Shown here piece by piece: positions 46,535 through 58,346 of a stretch of 64,000 nucleotides of DNA. Every line of letters begins with the position of its first letter. Position 1 is the stretch's first letter. The notes below the pieces were generated by a model. That model had not been told where the DNA came from, made no database searches, and saw only the letters and a program-made list of their open reading frames with translations. The stretch is from Marthasterias glacialis (Eukaryota; Echinodermata; Asteroidea; Forcipulatida; Asteriidae): assembly GCA_911728455.2 (NCBI GenBank), contig OU452231.1, forward strand, positions 1,617,001 through 1,681,000, in the 5' to 3' direction. The translations under genes were made by a program, and so were the position numbers.

Positions 46535-49500
46535 ATGGCGTCCACATCAACCAAGAAAGGGAAGGGGAAAACTTCCCAAATAAGCATTCAAATAACCGGG
46601 AAAGGTTCCGAGGCGTACAAAGACGTTGACTGGAAAACATTGAGCGTAAGATGGTGATTTCTTTGAACTTAAAAAAGACGTTTTTCACAATAACATTCAA
46701 ACATAAATACTTAAAATAAAAGTTAATGTCGTTAGTCGGTTCGTTCTGTTTTGATTGTACCATTTCCATTGGCTGCAGTGGTGATTATCACTCAGATGTG
46801 AATGGAGGGCAGTGTTGTTGAATTTGCTTTTGCAAGTGGGTAATCGTTCAATTGTTTTTGCCTCTTTAAAAAGTAAAGGACGGTACGTGTATAGAATAGC
46901 ATGAGTTTATCTTCATTTATCAACAATGTGTGCAGGTCACCAGGTGTGTGTAGGGCCTATGTATGGGCTAGGTTAGGTAGGGTGGTACTTGTTAACTTAG
47001 ACCCAGTAACTGGGGCGCTGTACCCTGTACTCCTTTTTAGAGATTTTGACATTATCTGTCGTGCTAGTACGGCAGATAATGTCAACATCTCAAAAAAGGA
47101 GTACAGCGCCCCAGTTACTGGGTCTAGGTGGTACTGGTAGGGGCCCACTAGTATCAGTATCACTGACTGTGAAAGTGTAAGAAGAAGCACTGATTGGCTG
47201 CGTACATTATTTTGTTGCAAATACTAAAAAATGGGGCTTAATTATGCTAATGTCTTCGTAAACTAAATCATAGGCCTATCTTGATTGAATGATAGATTAT
47301 TTTAACCCCCTGATCAGAACCCTTGCCCCTGTAAATGAGGTTGAAAAAATGCACAAATGAATGGTCCGATACATTAAGTAGCCCCCCCCCCCAAAAAAAA
47401 AAAAAAATCATGTTTTTGTTATACAACCACATCTCAGAGAGAGATTATTTATTTCTGAGGTCTCATGGTATTACCACAAAAATTAAAACCCTGGGTGGTC
47501 AGGTTGGTGTAGGTGGTATCTTTCCTCACCTTTCACCTCTAGCTAGGACCCCGGTTCATATCCCACAGGGGACACTATGTGGATTGGGTTTTAAAGACAC
47601 CCGCTCGTCACCATTACCCGACGACTATTTCTGTGGCATGAAACAATCATGTAACTATACATAGTTTACAACGCGTGCGCCGGTCAAAGGTGATCTTTCG
47701 TGGCACGAATTTGTTTGTTGCCCGTTGACGAGTGGGTATCTTTAAGTCCCTACTTGATTGTGTGGGTTTTTCATGGGAAAAATCTCTGGGGTTTTTCCTC
47801 CCACATCTAAAACTGAAACTTCTTTCTTCTCTCCGTGGGGTTCTTGGCTAGTATAGTGATTAAGTTTGCTTTTCTGAGAATCCTTGGCTTCACAACCAAA
47901 ATTAATAAATAAAATAAAATGAAATAAACCTGTATTATAAAATAGTTCTGTATAATTTAATTTGTATTACATATATGTGCTTATTTTATACATTTGAAGG
48001 ACGATGAGGCTAAAGCTATTGAAAAGGAGAAATCGTTAGCTTGGAATGTTCTTTCCAACACTCAGACCCTGGTACTCCAAGATCTATCTGTAGAAGATGT
48101 GGAAAGGTAATTGACAAATTTAAGGTTTACCACAAGTAACCAACTTCTTCTGAGTTTCCCAAGCTCCTTCAATCCTGATCAGTCTGTTGGTACAGATGGT
48201 TGTGCACACCTTGAAAAAAAATCCTGACCACATTTTTTTTTTTTTAATATCCCACACTCAGTATCATGTACTGGTAGTGATTTGACTAACTTTTTTGAAT
48301 ACAATTAAGTGCACAAAACTACCTCTGTATATCGTCATTCGCACAACTAACCGACGTATGGTGCTCCACAGCCACAATCCAGTGTTTGGACAAACTTGCA
48401 GCTGAAGTTGATTTTTTTTTTTTGAACTGCCATTTTGGGGACTGCGTTTTACTATTAACACAAAAATGAATTAAAAAAAAAGCTGCCTTGTTTATTCAAA
48501 CGGAACTGTCAAAGTGTTTTCAATCATGCAACTGTTTTGATAAATAATCAATTCCTAAACACGTCACTTCGTGAAAACACAAGACATACACAAGGAGTGC
48601 TATGTAAAAACCAGTGCATATTGAGCTAAGTCACTTCATGAAAGTGCTAAATTTAAATAGGTCAACAATGCCATTTCGTGAAAGCGCCTAAGGCGTACTG
48701 CCCGTGTTTGGCACTGTGCCAGCGCTATGTATTTCAATGGACAGGCGTATCGTGATACATCACTTCGTGGAACCACAAAATGCCTAATCTAGTGATACGT
48801 CAATCATGAAACTATTAAGTGTTATGTCCTGAAACTTGCTAGAAATGTTAAAGGTAATTGGTATATCAATAATTTGTACAAATACCGATTTGCCAAATGT
48901 TGTGATTTTTTACCCATATGTCGGTTTGTGGTGCGACTGACAATATATACTCTGTAGTTGAGTACATCTCTTTCATATATTTTTCCCTCACCTCTCCCCC
49001 TACCCCTTTCTAGGAAACTGGCAGACATATTGAAGTTGAATAACTCAGAGATTGACCTGGGCGATGCAATTCTCCTCGACTACTACGTGACCGGCTTCTG
49101 GTGGGCCAAGGAGCAAGGCTTTACCACACAACAAATCTCTGGGTTCTTCTCCATACTGCATCTTCTTCTTGAAAACATCAAAGGTATGTGTTTTAACCCA
49201 TGTGCTATTGTTATGTTTGCTCACTTTAACCAGTAGGCTGTGTATTAACGCAAATAATTTCCGAGCCAGCAAACAAGCATCGTTAAAGCACGGCATTGTG
49301 TAAGACCGGAATACCAGAATAAAGGTCGCCTGTACATTCCACTGCTGAGGCTGCAGAGAGCACACACACGCCGTCTAACACTTTGTTTCACCAATGGAGG
49401 CTGTTGCCTCTGTTGCCTTGGTGAAGTAGCAGGCCTGCCTCCCTCCCCCCTGAAATTATAAGTTTGTAACTAAATCGTCTTAAAAAAAAACAATTAAAGC

Positions 49501-52500
49501 CAATACCATATGTACGTCAGCCCTTGCACCCAATAAAATCATAAATAAATTCAAGCTTCAAATATTGAATAATTTTACCGATTAAATTTCAGCTATAAAG
49601 TCATCATTAAATGAAAAATGTGTATAAATTTGAAAAAATAAATCAAAATACACAAATGTATATTTTGCTTTGAAAATGATAGTTCTTTTTTGCTGGACAC
49701 CACTTTTGATCAATAAACTCCATTTACCAGGAGCTCCAAAATAGTCAAAACCAACTTTACGATATCCGTACAAACACTGCACAACCTTATAGTCCTGAGG
49801 CAACGAAATAAATGTGAATTCAGTTCAAAATAATCCACATTGAGTTCTCTTTCAAAAAACTTCTCCATTTTATTTAGTGATTTAAATGTGGTTTTTTTTC
49901 ACAATTAGATAAACGGTTGTCCATATCAGACAATTTGGGGGAGTTCCGTAAACTTCTTGTGGGTATCGGCACTGAGGATGGCAGCCCGAGTGGGGGTCTT
50001 GATTTCTTTGATTTGGACCACGCCAAAACAATCACAGATTTCCTGAAGAATACGTAAGTTTTGAAGATATAAGAAGTTTCATTTTTATCAAGAAACAATG
50101 TTAATTTGAAAAGGTACAAATTTCTTTTTGAAAGATGTTTGGAAACTGCTGCTGTTCTTGTCTCACTTTCGTTTCGAACTCGCTGTTATTTCCATACCAA
50201 ACGAACAGTAAACAAAGCATAATGAGATAAAAATAAATCAATTATAAAATATACTCTTTTACTCAGGTTCTTCCAACATCATAGAATGTATGAGTTCCTA
50301 TTTCATTCAGAAAGAACAGAGGAGATCGTCGGAACAGAGGTAAGCGGATTAATTTTTCAAAACTAAACCAAAATTATGTTGGCAGGTAAATTAACAGATT
50401 GATAGATATATCCAAAATATGTTATCTCACACAAGGGAAGTTAGTACAGTCTTTTGTTGTTTTGGAGCTTAAGCTCTTTTCACATGACGGAAAAAAAACA
50501 ACATTCCTTGCTAAATTTTCTCAAAGTTTGCGAAATATTACAAAATGAGCTTCAATGGAACATTGAGAAGTTTTGTCATAGGTCCTGACCTACTACAAAA
50601 TTTTATGCAAGCCTTGGCATGGAACCTTTCTCTGTTATTGACCGGGGTTCCATGCAAAAGTGGTCTGATCGCGCATCAGACAGAATTTGAAAAAAGGCGT
50701 GTTCCGGTTGAAGTTTTTAGTGTGACGCACGTTTTTTTTACTATAATAATAATCGGCTCTTATGAAGCGCATTCCAAAGTATGATTATTGCACTTCAAAC
50801 AAACCCTGGTCACTGGGCTATTTATTTTATTCCTTAAACCATCTCAGCTCCCTGGGGAGTATACAGCCTGTACTGCCATGTATAGCGCATGGAGCTGATT
50901 CATTCACATAAACCACCTCTGCCCTCACAGGTACCCATTTACCCCCTGGGTGAAAGAGATGCAATTGTAGTTAAGTGTCTTGCTCAACAACACAAGTGTA
51001 GTGATTGTATTTGGAACCCACACTTTTATTATTTAGCCACCAGAAGTTGAGTCTGAACTTAACTGCTTGGCAACGACACGCCATACGGTTGCCTGCGTTG
51101 AATGTCAGCATTTTACTTGTACTAACAATGATTAAGAATGAAAGTTTGATAGCTTAGTGGTGGCCAGCTTTATCTGTACTCTCATCTCGTGATTTGTTGG
51201 TCAAATTATTAGGCCCGTTTCAAACGTTGCGCTCTTGCCGTGTCGAAATAAGATATTCAGATTTGTTTCAATTTGACACGGCAGGAGCGCGACGTTTGAA
51301 ACCACTTTTGGAATTCGGCACGGCAGAGGCCAGCAGAAGCACAATGTTTGAAACCACTGCCCCGCCGATGCCACACTAATGCCGAACTTAAATGATTTGA
51401 ATTCAAAACGGCAAGAGTGCGACATTTGAAACGGGTCTTACAGTGTGAAAGCTTGCTAAAGCGGTCAAGCGTGAGAAGATAAAAATAAACAGTCTGTGCC
51501 CTTAGAATTTGTCGCAAGGAATTTATTTTTTTTGTTTTTGTGTGAAAAGGGCTTTAATTTGTCTAGTGTTTCTGTTTTGATATTTAAATTATGCAACTGC
51601 GTTACACACATAAGGGTTTCTATGTTTGCTGTAAATGCTCAGTTCTTAAAATATTTGGAGTGTCCTGTTTGTTTTAAAATTTCATTAGAATGGTTTCACT
51701 TGTTTGTCGAGTAGATTACAAAATGTTTTGTTTCCAACATGGACAATAATTTGAATTGAATTGAATACCAGCACCCAAAGCATGCAAATAATTTGTTAAC
51801 TCGTATTATTAATTGGACAACAGCTTGTAGTTGAAGTGCTCCCACCCGCCGCGATGCCGTACCCGCCACCGCTGGATGAGGGTCTCCGAGAGGAGTTGTA
51901 TTTGAAGCATATTGCACCAGCCCCTCCTACTCCGACCCCTGAACCTCAGGTACAGGAAGAAGCTGAAGAGACTCCAGAAACTGAGAAGACGCCGAGAGGT
52001 GAAGAAGACCAAGGTGAGAGCTGGACACATGGTGTGCCCCAAGGCCTTCTACTCTCCCCCTCCGTTCATTAGACCCTACCTCCCCATTTTTAGAGACAAC
52101 TGTTCAAATATTTTTTTAAAATCCATCTAGACTGATGCTAACAAGGTATCATTTAAAGTCATTGACTGCACCTTTGTCTAGATGCTGTGCTCTCTTTTTA
52201 CCCTTTTCTCTCGTTCATCTGTCCATGACCCAAGCTTACTGCAAAATGAAGAGAAACAGAACAACTGGGCACAATTTCATGGCACTGCTTACTACGGAAT
52301 TCTGCACTTATGGCGCCCTGTAAAGCAAGTGATTGTATAATGTGAAGATCCTCTTGTGCGATTGATAAAAGGGCATTCAGGTTGGCTCAGTGGTTTCTTT
52401 CCCTGCCTTTCACCTCTGTGGACCCCGGATCAAATCCCAGACTGGAGCCTTGCATGTGGATTGGGTTTTCAGTCCCTAACTGATTGCGTGGGTTTTCCCT

Positions 52501-54431
52501 ATTTGGGGTTTTCCTCCCACATCTAAAACTGAACATTTCTTCATAATCATCTCTACACAGGTATTTTCAGGCCTACGGGTCACAGTGCAAGTCACTTTTG
52601 AGGGTCCCTTGGTTTCATTACCACAAAGATATAATATTAATAATGATATTAATATAAAAAATACTTCTTGCAAAGGGAAAGGTGTTCATCCGTTGAGCCA
52701 GAGATACACAATGAGACAGATGGTTATAGTCTAAAGTGGCGATCACTCCCTTTTTTATTTGCAGCTCCTCACTTCTTTGTATTGTATATTTCTCTTTTTT
52801 TGCTTCTATGTTTTGTTTCTTGTTCTGCGCCTCGGAATAGGGTCTTGTACACTAGATAGATGGCGCATTATAAATGCATTATTATTATTATTATTATTCT
52901 TTATGATCAATCTCTGACTGACCTCTTATTCTAAGAGTAATCTCGTTGTACTCTTTACTTTTATTGTTACTTTCATTCCAGAACAAAATATTGTTTTCTT
53001 AGATAAATTCACACACACACTTGCAACTCAAGTGTAAAACCAGGCAATCAATTTAATTACAGTATTTGATACTGAACTGATAGGAATAACTCCATGTCAC
53101 TACAACACCAAAATGATATGCTCCCTATAACAAAAATGTGGTGACTGTTCTCCGCCTTAACCTTTTAGCCATAAGTGATCCAATCTTTCCAAATGATGTT
53201 TTGAGGCACCTGGGCTCGATTTCACAAAGAGTTAAGATTGATCTTAACTGCGAATCACTCTTAATTGCTAAGCAAAGTGTGATGTCACAATACAAATTAC
53301 TATGGTAATACTGACAACTCATCTTAAGATGAGTCTTAGTGCTCTGTGAAATCGGCCCCAGGGCTTGTTTTATGGAGCAGGCCCTCAAGGTTGACACATC
53401 TAAAGCTGCTTTCATCAATTTACTTCCAACTGCATTTGCTCACAGCCCCAGAGGAAGTTGACGCTGGGAGACAAGAAGACGTTCTCTCTGGCGTATCTGC
53501 TGATGAAGTCAAGGCAATGTTTGATGTCGTTTCAAAGGAGCTCTTTGCTGGCCTACAGGTAATGGAGTTCTTCAGATATAATCTAATCTAATCTAATCAT
53601 TTATTTTTTAAAGTGCACTGCATAAAATCATCTCAGCACACTGTACAACAGTAAAAAAAAGTGTTGCCATTAAAAACAATAACAGTAAAAAAAACTAGAA
53701 ATTGGCCAAATGCTAGTTAAAAAACCTGAGAACCAGTCAAAATTCCCAAAACGGTGCATGGGTAGAAAAAACCTTGATGCAAAAATTAATATCTATTAAA
53801 ATTGTTGCTGTACCCGCTGCTAAAATATAGGATTCAAACTGCCTCTAGCTGCTTGGCAATCTCGGTAGTTTATTTGGTAAGACATCTGCTGTAGAATGGC
53901 GGGAGTCGTGGGTGCGAATCCATCCAAGGAATATGCCTAAGGATTTTTTTCATAGGACTCTGGAAAGTACTGAGTATATGTATGGGTATGAAAAAAACAC
54001 ACAAATAATATCTATTAAGTTGTTGCGGTACCAGCTGCTAATATATAGTACTCAAACTTACCTCTAGCTACCAGGGAAACTCGGTGGTCTAGTGGTATGA
54101 CATCTGCTACAGAATGGCAGAGGTTATGGGTTCGAATCCCACCCGAGTAATATGCAGAAAATTTGTCCACGGGGGGGGGGGGGGGGGGGGGGTGGTGCTG
54201 AGTATAGGTGTATCTGTGTAGGGTGAAACATATATAATTTTCTTTATCCCTGATGCAAATTTAACATCTATCTGAAAACATGTTTTTATGGTACTGTTGT
54301 GTATTCTCTTTGTTCATGATGATTGTTTTCTGGTGTTTTTCTGACAGAGCGAAATTTCAGACAAATTGGTTGACCGGGAAGGAGAGATCATCGCAAGAAT
54401 CAACAAGATTCACAGGGTGATGGAGTCATAG
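46535..54431 (+). CDS. CFAP119: CFAP119/CCDC189-like ciliary protein, 8 coding exons
   Basis: Probable cilia- and flagella-associated protein 119 (CCDC189, C16orf93; DUF4464 family), an axonemal or sperm-flagellum protein. Exons: 46535-46645, 48000-48106, 49014-49183, 49909-50053, 50267-50339, 51824-52013, 53446-53558, 54348-54431; frame is continuous for 330 residues, all introns GT-AG. Lys/Ser-rich N terminus. The core at about 74-200 carries ILLDYYVTGFWWAKEQGF, TTQQISGFFSILH, DFFDLDHAKTITDFLKNTFF and HHRMYEFLFH, in the order I associate with DUF4464. A proline segment PYPPPLDEGL follows, then a Glu/Pro-rich linker (~235-265). The final charged helical segment (LVDREGEIIARINKIHRV) may form a coiled coil. 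The start was chosen at the first ATG of an exon whose donor joins in phase 0; an alternative upstream 5' end is possible. Family assignment is from memory of motifs, so the name is likely but not certain. Confidence 0.78.
46998..47128. mobile_element. ~130-bp near-perfect palindrome with CAGTAACTGGGGCGC ends
   Basis: The left TAGACCCAGTAACTGGGGCG CTGTAC and the right GTACAGCGCCCCAGTTACTG GGTCTA are exact inverses. The inner CATTATCTG / CAGATAATG arms extend the pairing, with a ~10-bp centre. A related but diverged element spans about 57345-57755 (right end CTGCGCCCCAGTTACTGG). It lies in CFAP119 intron 1. Confidence 0.75.
47505..47830. mobile_element. SINE-like repeat interrupted by a TTAA element
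   Basis: The outer parts TTTCACCTCTAGCTAGGACC, CCCGGTTCATATCCCACAG, GTGGATTGGGTTTT and CCTCCCACATCTAAAACTGA match 52380-52545. That copy is continuous where this one carries an extra ~150 bp (47595-47741). CCGGTTCATATCCC resembles a B box. Confidence 0.6.
47595..47741. mobile_element. 147-bp TTAA-flanked miniature element, nested
   Basis: Ends AGACACCCGCTCGTCA and TGACGAGTGGGTATCT are inverse with two mismatches, flanked on both sides by TTAA (47591-47594 and 47742-47745). The uninterrupted repeat copy near 52462-52475 gives the pre-insertion sequence. Inner arms (GGCATGAAACAA / GGCACGAATTTGTT) are also partly inverse. Confidence 0.8.
50790..51075 (-). mobile_element. tRNA-derived SINE, inverse copy of 40310-40560
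   Basis: Contains the inverse of the body and head: ACCATCTCAGCTCCCTGGGG, GTCTTGCTCAACAACACAAG, TTGGAACCCACACTTTTATT (inverse B box) and TAACTGCTTGGCAACGACAC (inverse A box). It lies in the CFAP119 intron between 50339 and 51824. Confidence 0.65.
51212..51437. mobile_element. Harbinger-like miniature element
   Basis: 226 bp with ends GGCCCGTTTCAAACGTTGCG and, read inversely, GACCCGTTTCAAATGTCGCA, both continuing CTCTTGCCG. It is flanked by the 3-bp repeat TTA (51209-51211 and 51438-51440). A TWA target duplication suits the PIF/Harbinger superfamily. The interior repeats the CACGGCA / GTTTGAAAC motifs, suggesting internal duplications. Confidence 0.65.
52380..52545. mobile_element. SINE-like repeat, uninterrupted copy
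   Basis: GGTTGGCTCAGTGGTTTCTT at the head (tRNA-like), GGACCCCGGATCAAATCCCA (B-box-like), GTGGATTGGGTTTTCAGTCC and TTTCCTCCCACATCTAAAAC. It is the counterpart of 47505-47830. It lies in the CFAP119 intron after exon 51824-52013. Confidence 0.6.
53211..53360. mobile_element. Foldback element, GATTTCACAAAG family, copy 1
   Basis: TGGGCTCGATTTCACAAAGA at left and CTCTGTGAAATCGGCCCCA at right are inverse. The interior has AAGATTGATCTTAACTGC and CTCATCTTAAGATGAGTCTT. Two further copies flank PERK exon 2 (59514-59662 and 59668-59892). Confidence 0.65.
53850..54010 (+). mobile_element. tRNA-derived SINE, first of a tandem pair
   Basis: The head CTCGGTAGTTTATTTGGTAA, then GACATCTGCTGTAGAATGGC and GGGTGCGAATCCATCC (B-box region), continues into ATATGCCTAAGGATTTTTTT and ACTGAGTATATGTA. 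It lies about 200 bp upstream of a second copy with a near-identical upstream segment (TTCAAACTGCCTCTAGCT versus CTCAAACTTACCTCTAGC), so the unit was duplicated in tandem. Confidence 0.65.
54060..54240 (+). mobile_element. tRNA-derived SINE, second of a tandem pair, with 22-bp G run
   Basis: The tRNA-like head at about 54076-54148 has the A box TGGTCTAGTGG and a perfect B box GGTTCGAATCC. The ends CTCGGTG and CACCCGAG can pair as an imperfect acceptor stem. The anticodon arm (TCTGC...GCAGA) has a 9-nt loop, so it is unlikely to be a working tRNA. A run of 22 G lies at 54171-54192 in the tail. Confidence 0.65.
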
Positions 54432-54726
54432 TTTGTAACAACGCAAACATCTGAGGGACAATTCAGAACATCCTATTTTCTAAATACAGCCAAACATTGC
54501 TCAGCAGAAATGGATGATGTAACTACAATACTGTGTTTAGTGCATTGTCTGTGACTAGTTACCTGAAAAATGTTGCTAAGCAAAAGGACTGTAAAGCAAT
54601 TTTTTCTTCTTCTGCGACTAACAGCAGGACCAGTTCATGGACAGATTAGGCTGATCGGAGGGCTGCTAAAAGGCGTGATACTTCATTGTTGTGAGGGCAA
54701 GTCGGTTTTCCTTTAATAAAAGGGCA

Positions 54727-54864
54727 CCTCTATCCTGTTGGTAAGTGATGACGTTTTGGAGCTGAAATTGCAGTGTAATGACTGTTCATGTGAATGTATG
54801 TATACCATTGGTTTACATTGCACTTCCGGCTTCAACACATCATCACTTATCAACAGGATGAGGG
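54727..54864. other. ~138-bp foldback palindrome downstream of CFAP119
   Basis: CCTCTATCCTGTTGGTAAGT GATGA at left is inverted as TCATCACTTATCAACAGGAT GAGGG at right. Further inner pairing (TTGCAGTGTAATG / ACATTGCACTTC) leaves a loop of about 25-30 bp. If transcribed in the 3' UTR it would form a long hairpin. Confidence 0.65.
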
Positions 54865-55223
54865 TTCTGGAACATTTCAAAGGGCACCAAGGCAATGACC
54901 AGGGGCGTGGATTGCCCTGAGTGAAATGTCAACCTTGTGTATTAAAAATCCATTCATTCATGCCTTGATGGCTTAGAGGGATTGTGCACTGGACTGTTGA
55001 AGATACAAATGGCTGTCAGATTATTACAACAATTATTTGGTGACTGTTTCATGCTTTGTATTTTTCCACAAAGTGTTTACTTTAGATAATAGTGGCTTTC
55101 TGTGCAGAATCGGTATCAATCTCGTTCAAAACGGGATGGATTTTGAAGGTTTTTGGGGTTAGATATTGTAATGATTTAATGCATTTTAATTCTGAAAACA
55201 GAACTAGGGCAACAGACCTTTAT

Positions 55224-55500
55224 AATAGACCGATCCATTAAGCCCCGCCCACATACGTGTTGACCAATCACAGCCTTGGGTATGCCACCGAAAGTCCGAC
55301 AAAACTCTGACACATTAAAAATTGTATTAGAAAATGTAAACATGCATGCGCGTACTTATAGCACGTGCGTTCATGTCGTGTAGTGTGGCATTGAAGAGAC
55401 GACGCACATTGTTTAGCCCATGTGTACAGTGGTGATTTAGTATAGTAATGCTGTGATTGGTTAATAAGTTTAGGGGCCGGGCTTAATGGATAAGTCTATT
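55224..55500. mobile_element. Inverted-repeat element with AATAGACCGATCCATTAAGC ends
   Basis: 277 bp. The left AATAGACCGATCCATTAAGC CCCGCCC and the right GGGCCGGGCTTAATGGATAA GTCTATT are inverse. The interior has palindromic pieces (GACCAATCACAGC / GCTGTGATTGGTTAA). There is no reading frame. Confidence 0.7.
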
Positions 55501-58240
55501 GCCCAGCCATTTTGATTTGTCGTCTGTTTTTCAAATGTAGGCAAAATTCCAACCAAGGACTAAAAAAGAAAATGGTCTGGCTCCTTTTTGGTGTAATGAA
55601 ATTCAGTATGCATCACTTTCTACTTGCACATAGAGAACATGGCAAAGATGGTGACAGCCCAATCTTTAAAATGGTATACTTATCTGATGTCATGCACGGC
55701 CATTACATTATTTAAATAATAATGATCTGTCTATCCACTAGACTTGTTACTGGTCTGTGATAGATCAATGTTAATCCGTCCATTTGACAAACTGTATTGT
55801 ATTCTTAAATAATTATCATTTGACTTGTATATTTTTGAAGTGAGTTGTAAATATCTTTATAATCTGTAAATAAAAGATCACTTTTAAAGTTGTGAAAAGT
55901 GCTGATTGTCTGTATTTTTTTGGGTGTAATTTATGTGTAGCCAAGTTCTAGTTGTGTTTGTCTTTTTTCTTATTTCTTTTTCTTAAAGATAGGGACGGGT
56001 AGAATTGAACACAGTGTTGAGACTCATCTCTCACCATGGATGAAGGAATCCATGCTCTTACTAAAAGACCTCTTAAGCATGGAGGTAGCTTCTATGGTGC
56101 CCCAATTTTATTTTAAAGGGGCAGTGTCATGACTGCAACAGTAAATGGATTAACCCAGTTAATTACTTTGCTGGCATACACGCTGGCAGTCACACCACAG
56201 CTTGTCAAAGACGGCATCCTTTGATTTGACCGTAAGCGTGTCCGTGTGCAGTATCTGGGTGAGAGTTCATCGTCCCAGGCACAGCCTCAGACGTGCTATA
56301 ATCATGCCAACACAACCCCTATAAGTAAAAACATCCTTAAAAAAAAAAAAAAAATTAAACATTATCCTGCGGCACCCTTTTACATTTATTATTACTACTG
56401 GTTGCATATAATATATATGTACATGTATATTTTAAAGGACATTGAAGGACTTTTTATCCCCTGTTGGTTGAGAAACGGCGTGCCCAGATTGGTAGAACCA
56501 TGGAGGTAGAAATAAAACCATGGAGCACGGGGAAAAGTTTGTATTAATCTGTAGCGGAACATCTTTTGTGAGTAGCGTAATGGGATGACGTCATCGGCTG
56601 TTTCTTTTCCAGATGATTCTGAAACGTAAGCGAGTGGGGGAAAAGCCCGAATAAGAATAAACCAAATCTTGGTGACCACGATCGAATCAGCAGAGGGCTC
56701 AATGCAAAAATAGTATGGAGCGCAAAATCTAATAATAAAAGCTGTTTCGTCAAGCGCAGCTAATTCAATAAAATTGTTTAATTTCCACCATACTTAGGCT
56801 ATAAACTATATTTGAGAAATGGAGAATATTGACGAAGGTTCCAAAAATTGATTCTTACTTAGAATTGACAAATTTTTAGCTGATATAATCTAATTATATA
56901 AATCGTTTGATTTATTTTGTACACGGCGGGTTATACAGTACAACCATCAAACTATAGCCCATTTATAAATATTTGCCCATTCGCAAATTACAAAACAAAA
57001 ACCGAACCAAACTACATGTACGTACGAGACGTGCGCAGCAGCAAACGTACGACATAAAAGCAAAGTACACGTCATTTTTTGGAACTTGGACTGGAACTTC
57101 TACAAGTACAAGTTCTCTTGCTGGGAGGGAAGCGGAGACTGACGTGGAACCTTTTGTGGACTATTCTCTGGATTGGGATGTAGTTCTTGTGTAGAGAATG
57201 AGTTGTTATTTCATTGGACTTCATTCCTGCTGGTACGGTGTGTGATGTGGCAGAGTGGTACGTCTCTGTTTTGTGGAATAAAATGGGACAGGCATCGATT
57301 GTGCAGTGCAGTGTTTACTTTTTCGGCATTGTTCCATTGCTTTTGTTGTTAACCAGTTACAGTATAGGTCACCCTACTTTTTGAAATTTTGACTTGGACG
57401 GTCGTACTAGCGCCACATGCTATGGATGACTTTTCAACACAACCCTGTTCATAAAAATTGTCTACCCCTAAGGCTAAAAAGGACGACAAAGTCAAACTCA
57501 AAGGGACAAAGTCAAAAACAACAAATTGCTGGAAAATCGCTAGCCCCATGAATTGATATAGTGCCAATATGATTGCTGGACTACCTCTGCTTCTTGGCCC
57601 TGCAAACCCTATGACCCATATTCAAACATCAACTTTTGAAGACTTACATTTTTTTTTTGTCTGGTTGTACTGGGGCTTAAGTAATGACTGTCCAAGTCAA
57701 AAATTTAAATTAAAAAATATATATAAAAAATACTGCGCCCCAGTTACTGGGACGTCAAGGGAAGGGTCACCCTTAGAAGGTACATGGTTTTCGTATCTAT
57801 CACCCTGTTCCTTGCTCTAGCAATACAAAGTTGCCCAAAATTTAATTTAATTTCTTAACAGAATGCTTGTTTGTTGCCAAACATCTTAAAGGGTAGACAT
57901 GGTAGAGTCTCCCCTCGTGGTTACTTTGACCATTGACCTGTCTGAAATTTTCATGCGACGTTGTCCTTGGTCATTCATGTTGGCGTTTACATACAAAACT
58001 GAAAGTGAAAGTAGCAACTTTTGAAAAGTTTTGTTTAAATGTGTGTTTTTTATTCATTACATTATGGAAATGTTACAAAGTAAATAAAATGTTTAATTAA
58101 ATCAGAGAACAAAATAAAAATCAGTTAAAAAGGAAATAAGATTTTTTTTTCATTTGTCACAAAACAAAGTTGATTGTTTACAAATTATGAAATATTCCAT
58201 TTTTATTATTTGATATTTTGTTAAATAAATTATTGTGGAC

Positions 58241-58346
58241 GTTGATTTCGCACAATGGTTGAAAGGCAATGTGGGAAAGAAAAAGGGAACACGTTTTGCA
58301 CATTTATTCTTCCCACAGTGCCTTTCGACCATTGTGCGAAATCAAC
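58241..58346. other. 106-bp hairpin upstream of EIF2AK3
   Basis: The ~38-bp arms GTTGATTTCGCACAATGGTT GAAAGGCAATGTGGGAA and their inverse at 58310-58346 pair with about two mismatches around a ~30-bp loop. It lies about 380 bp before the EIF2AK3 ATG. Confidence 0.75.

Noticed and set aside
54076..54148. Functional tRNA gene
   Set aside because: It has good A and B boxes but an imperfect acceptor stem and a 9-nt anticodon loop, and the same sequence recurs with a SINE tail. A tRNA-derived SINE explains it better.
56973..57194. 73-residue open frame between CFAP119 and EIF2AK3
   Set aside because: There are no homologous motifs and no splice partners. It could be 5' UTR of EIF2AK3 but nothing supports translation.
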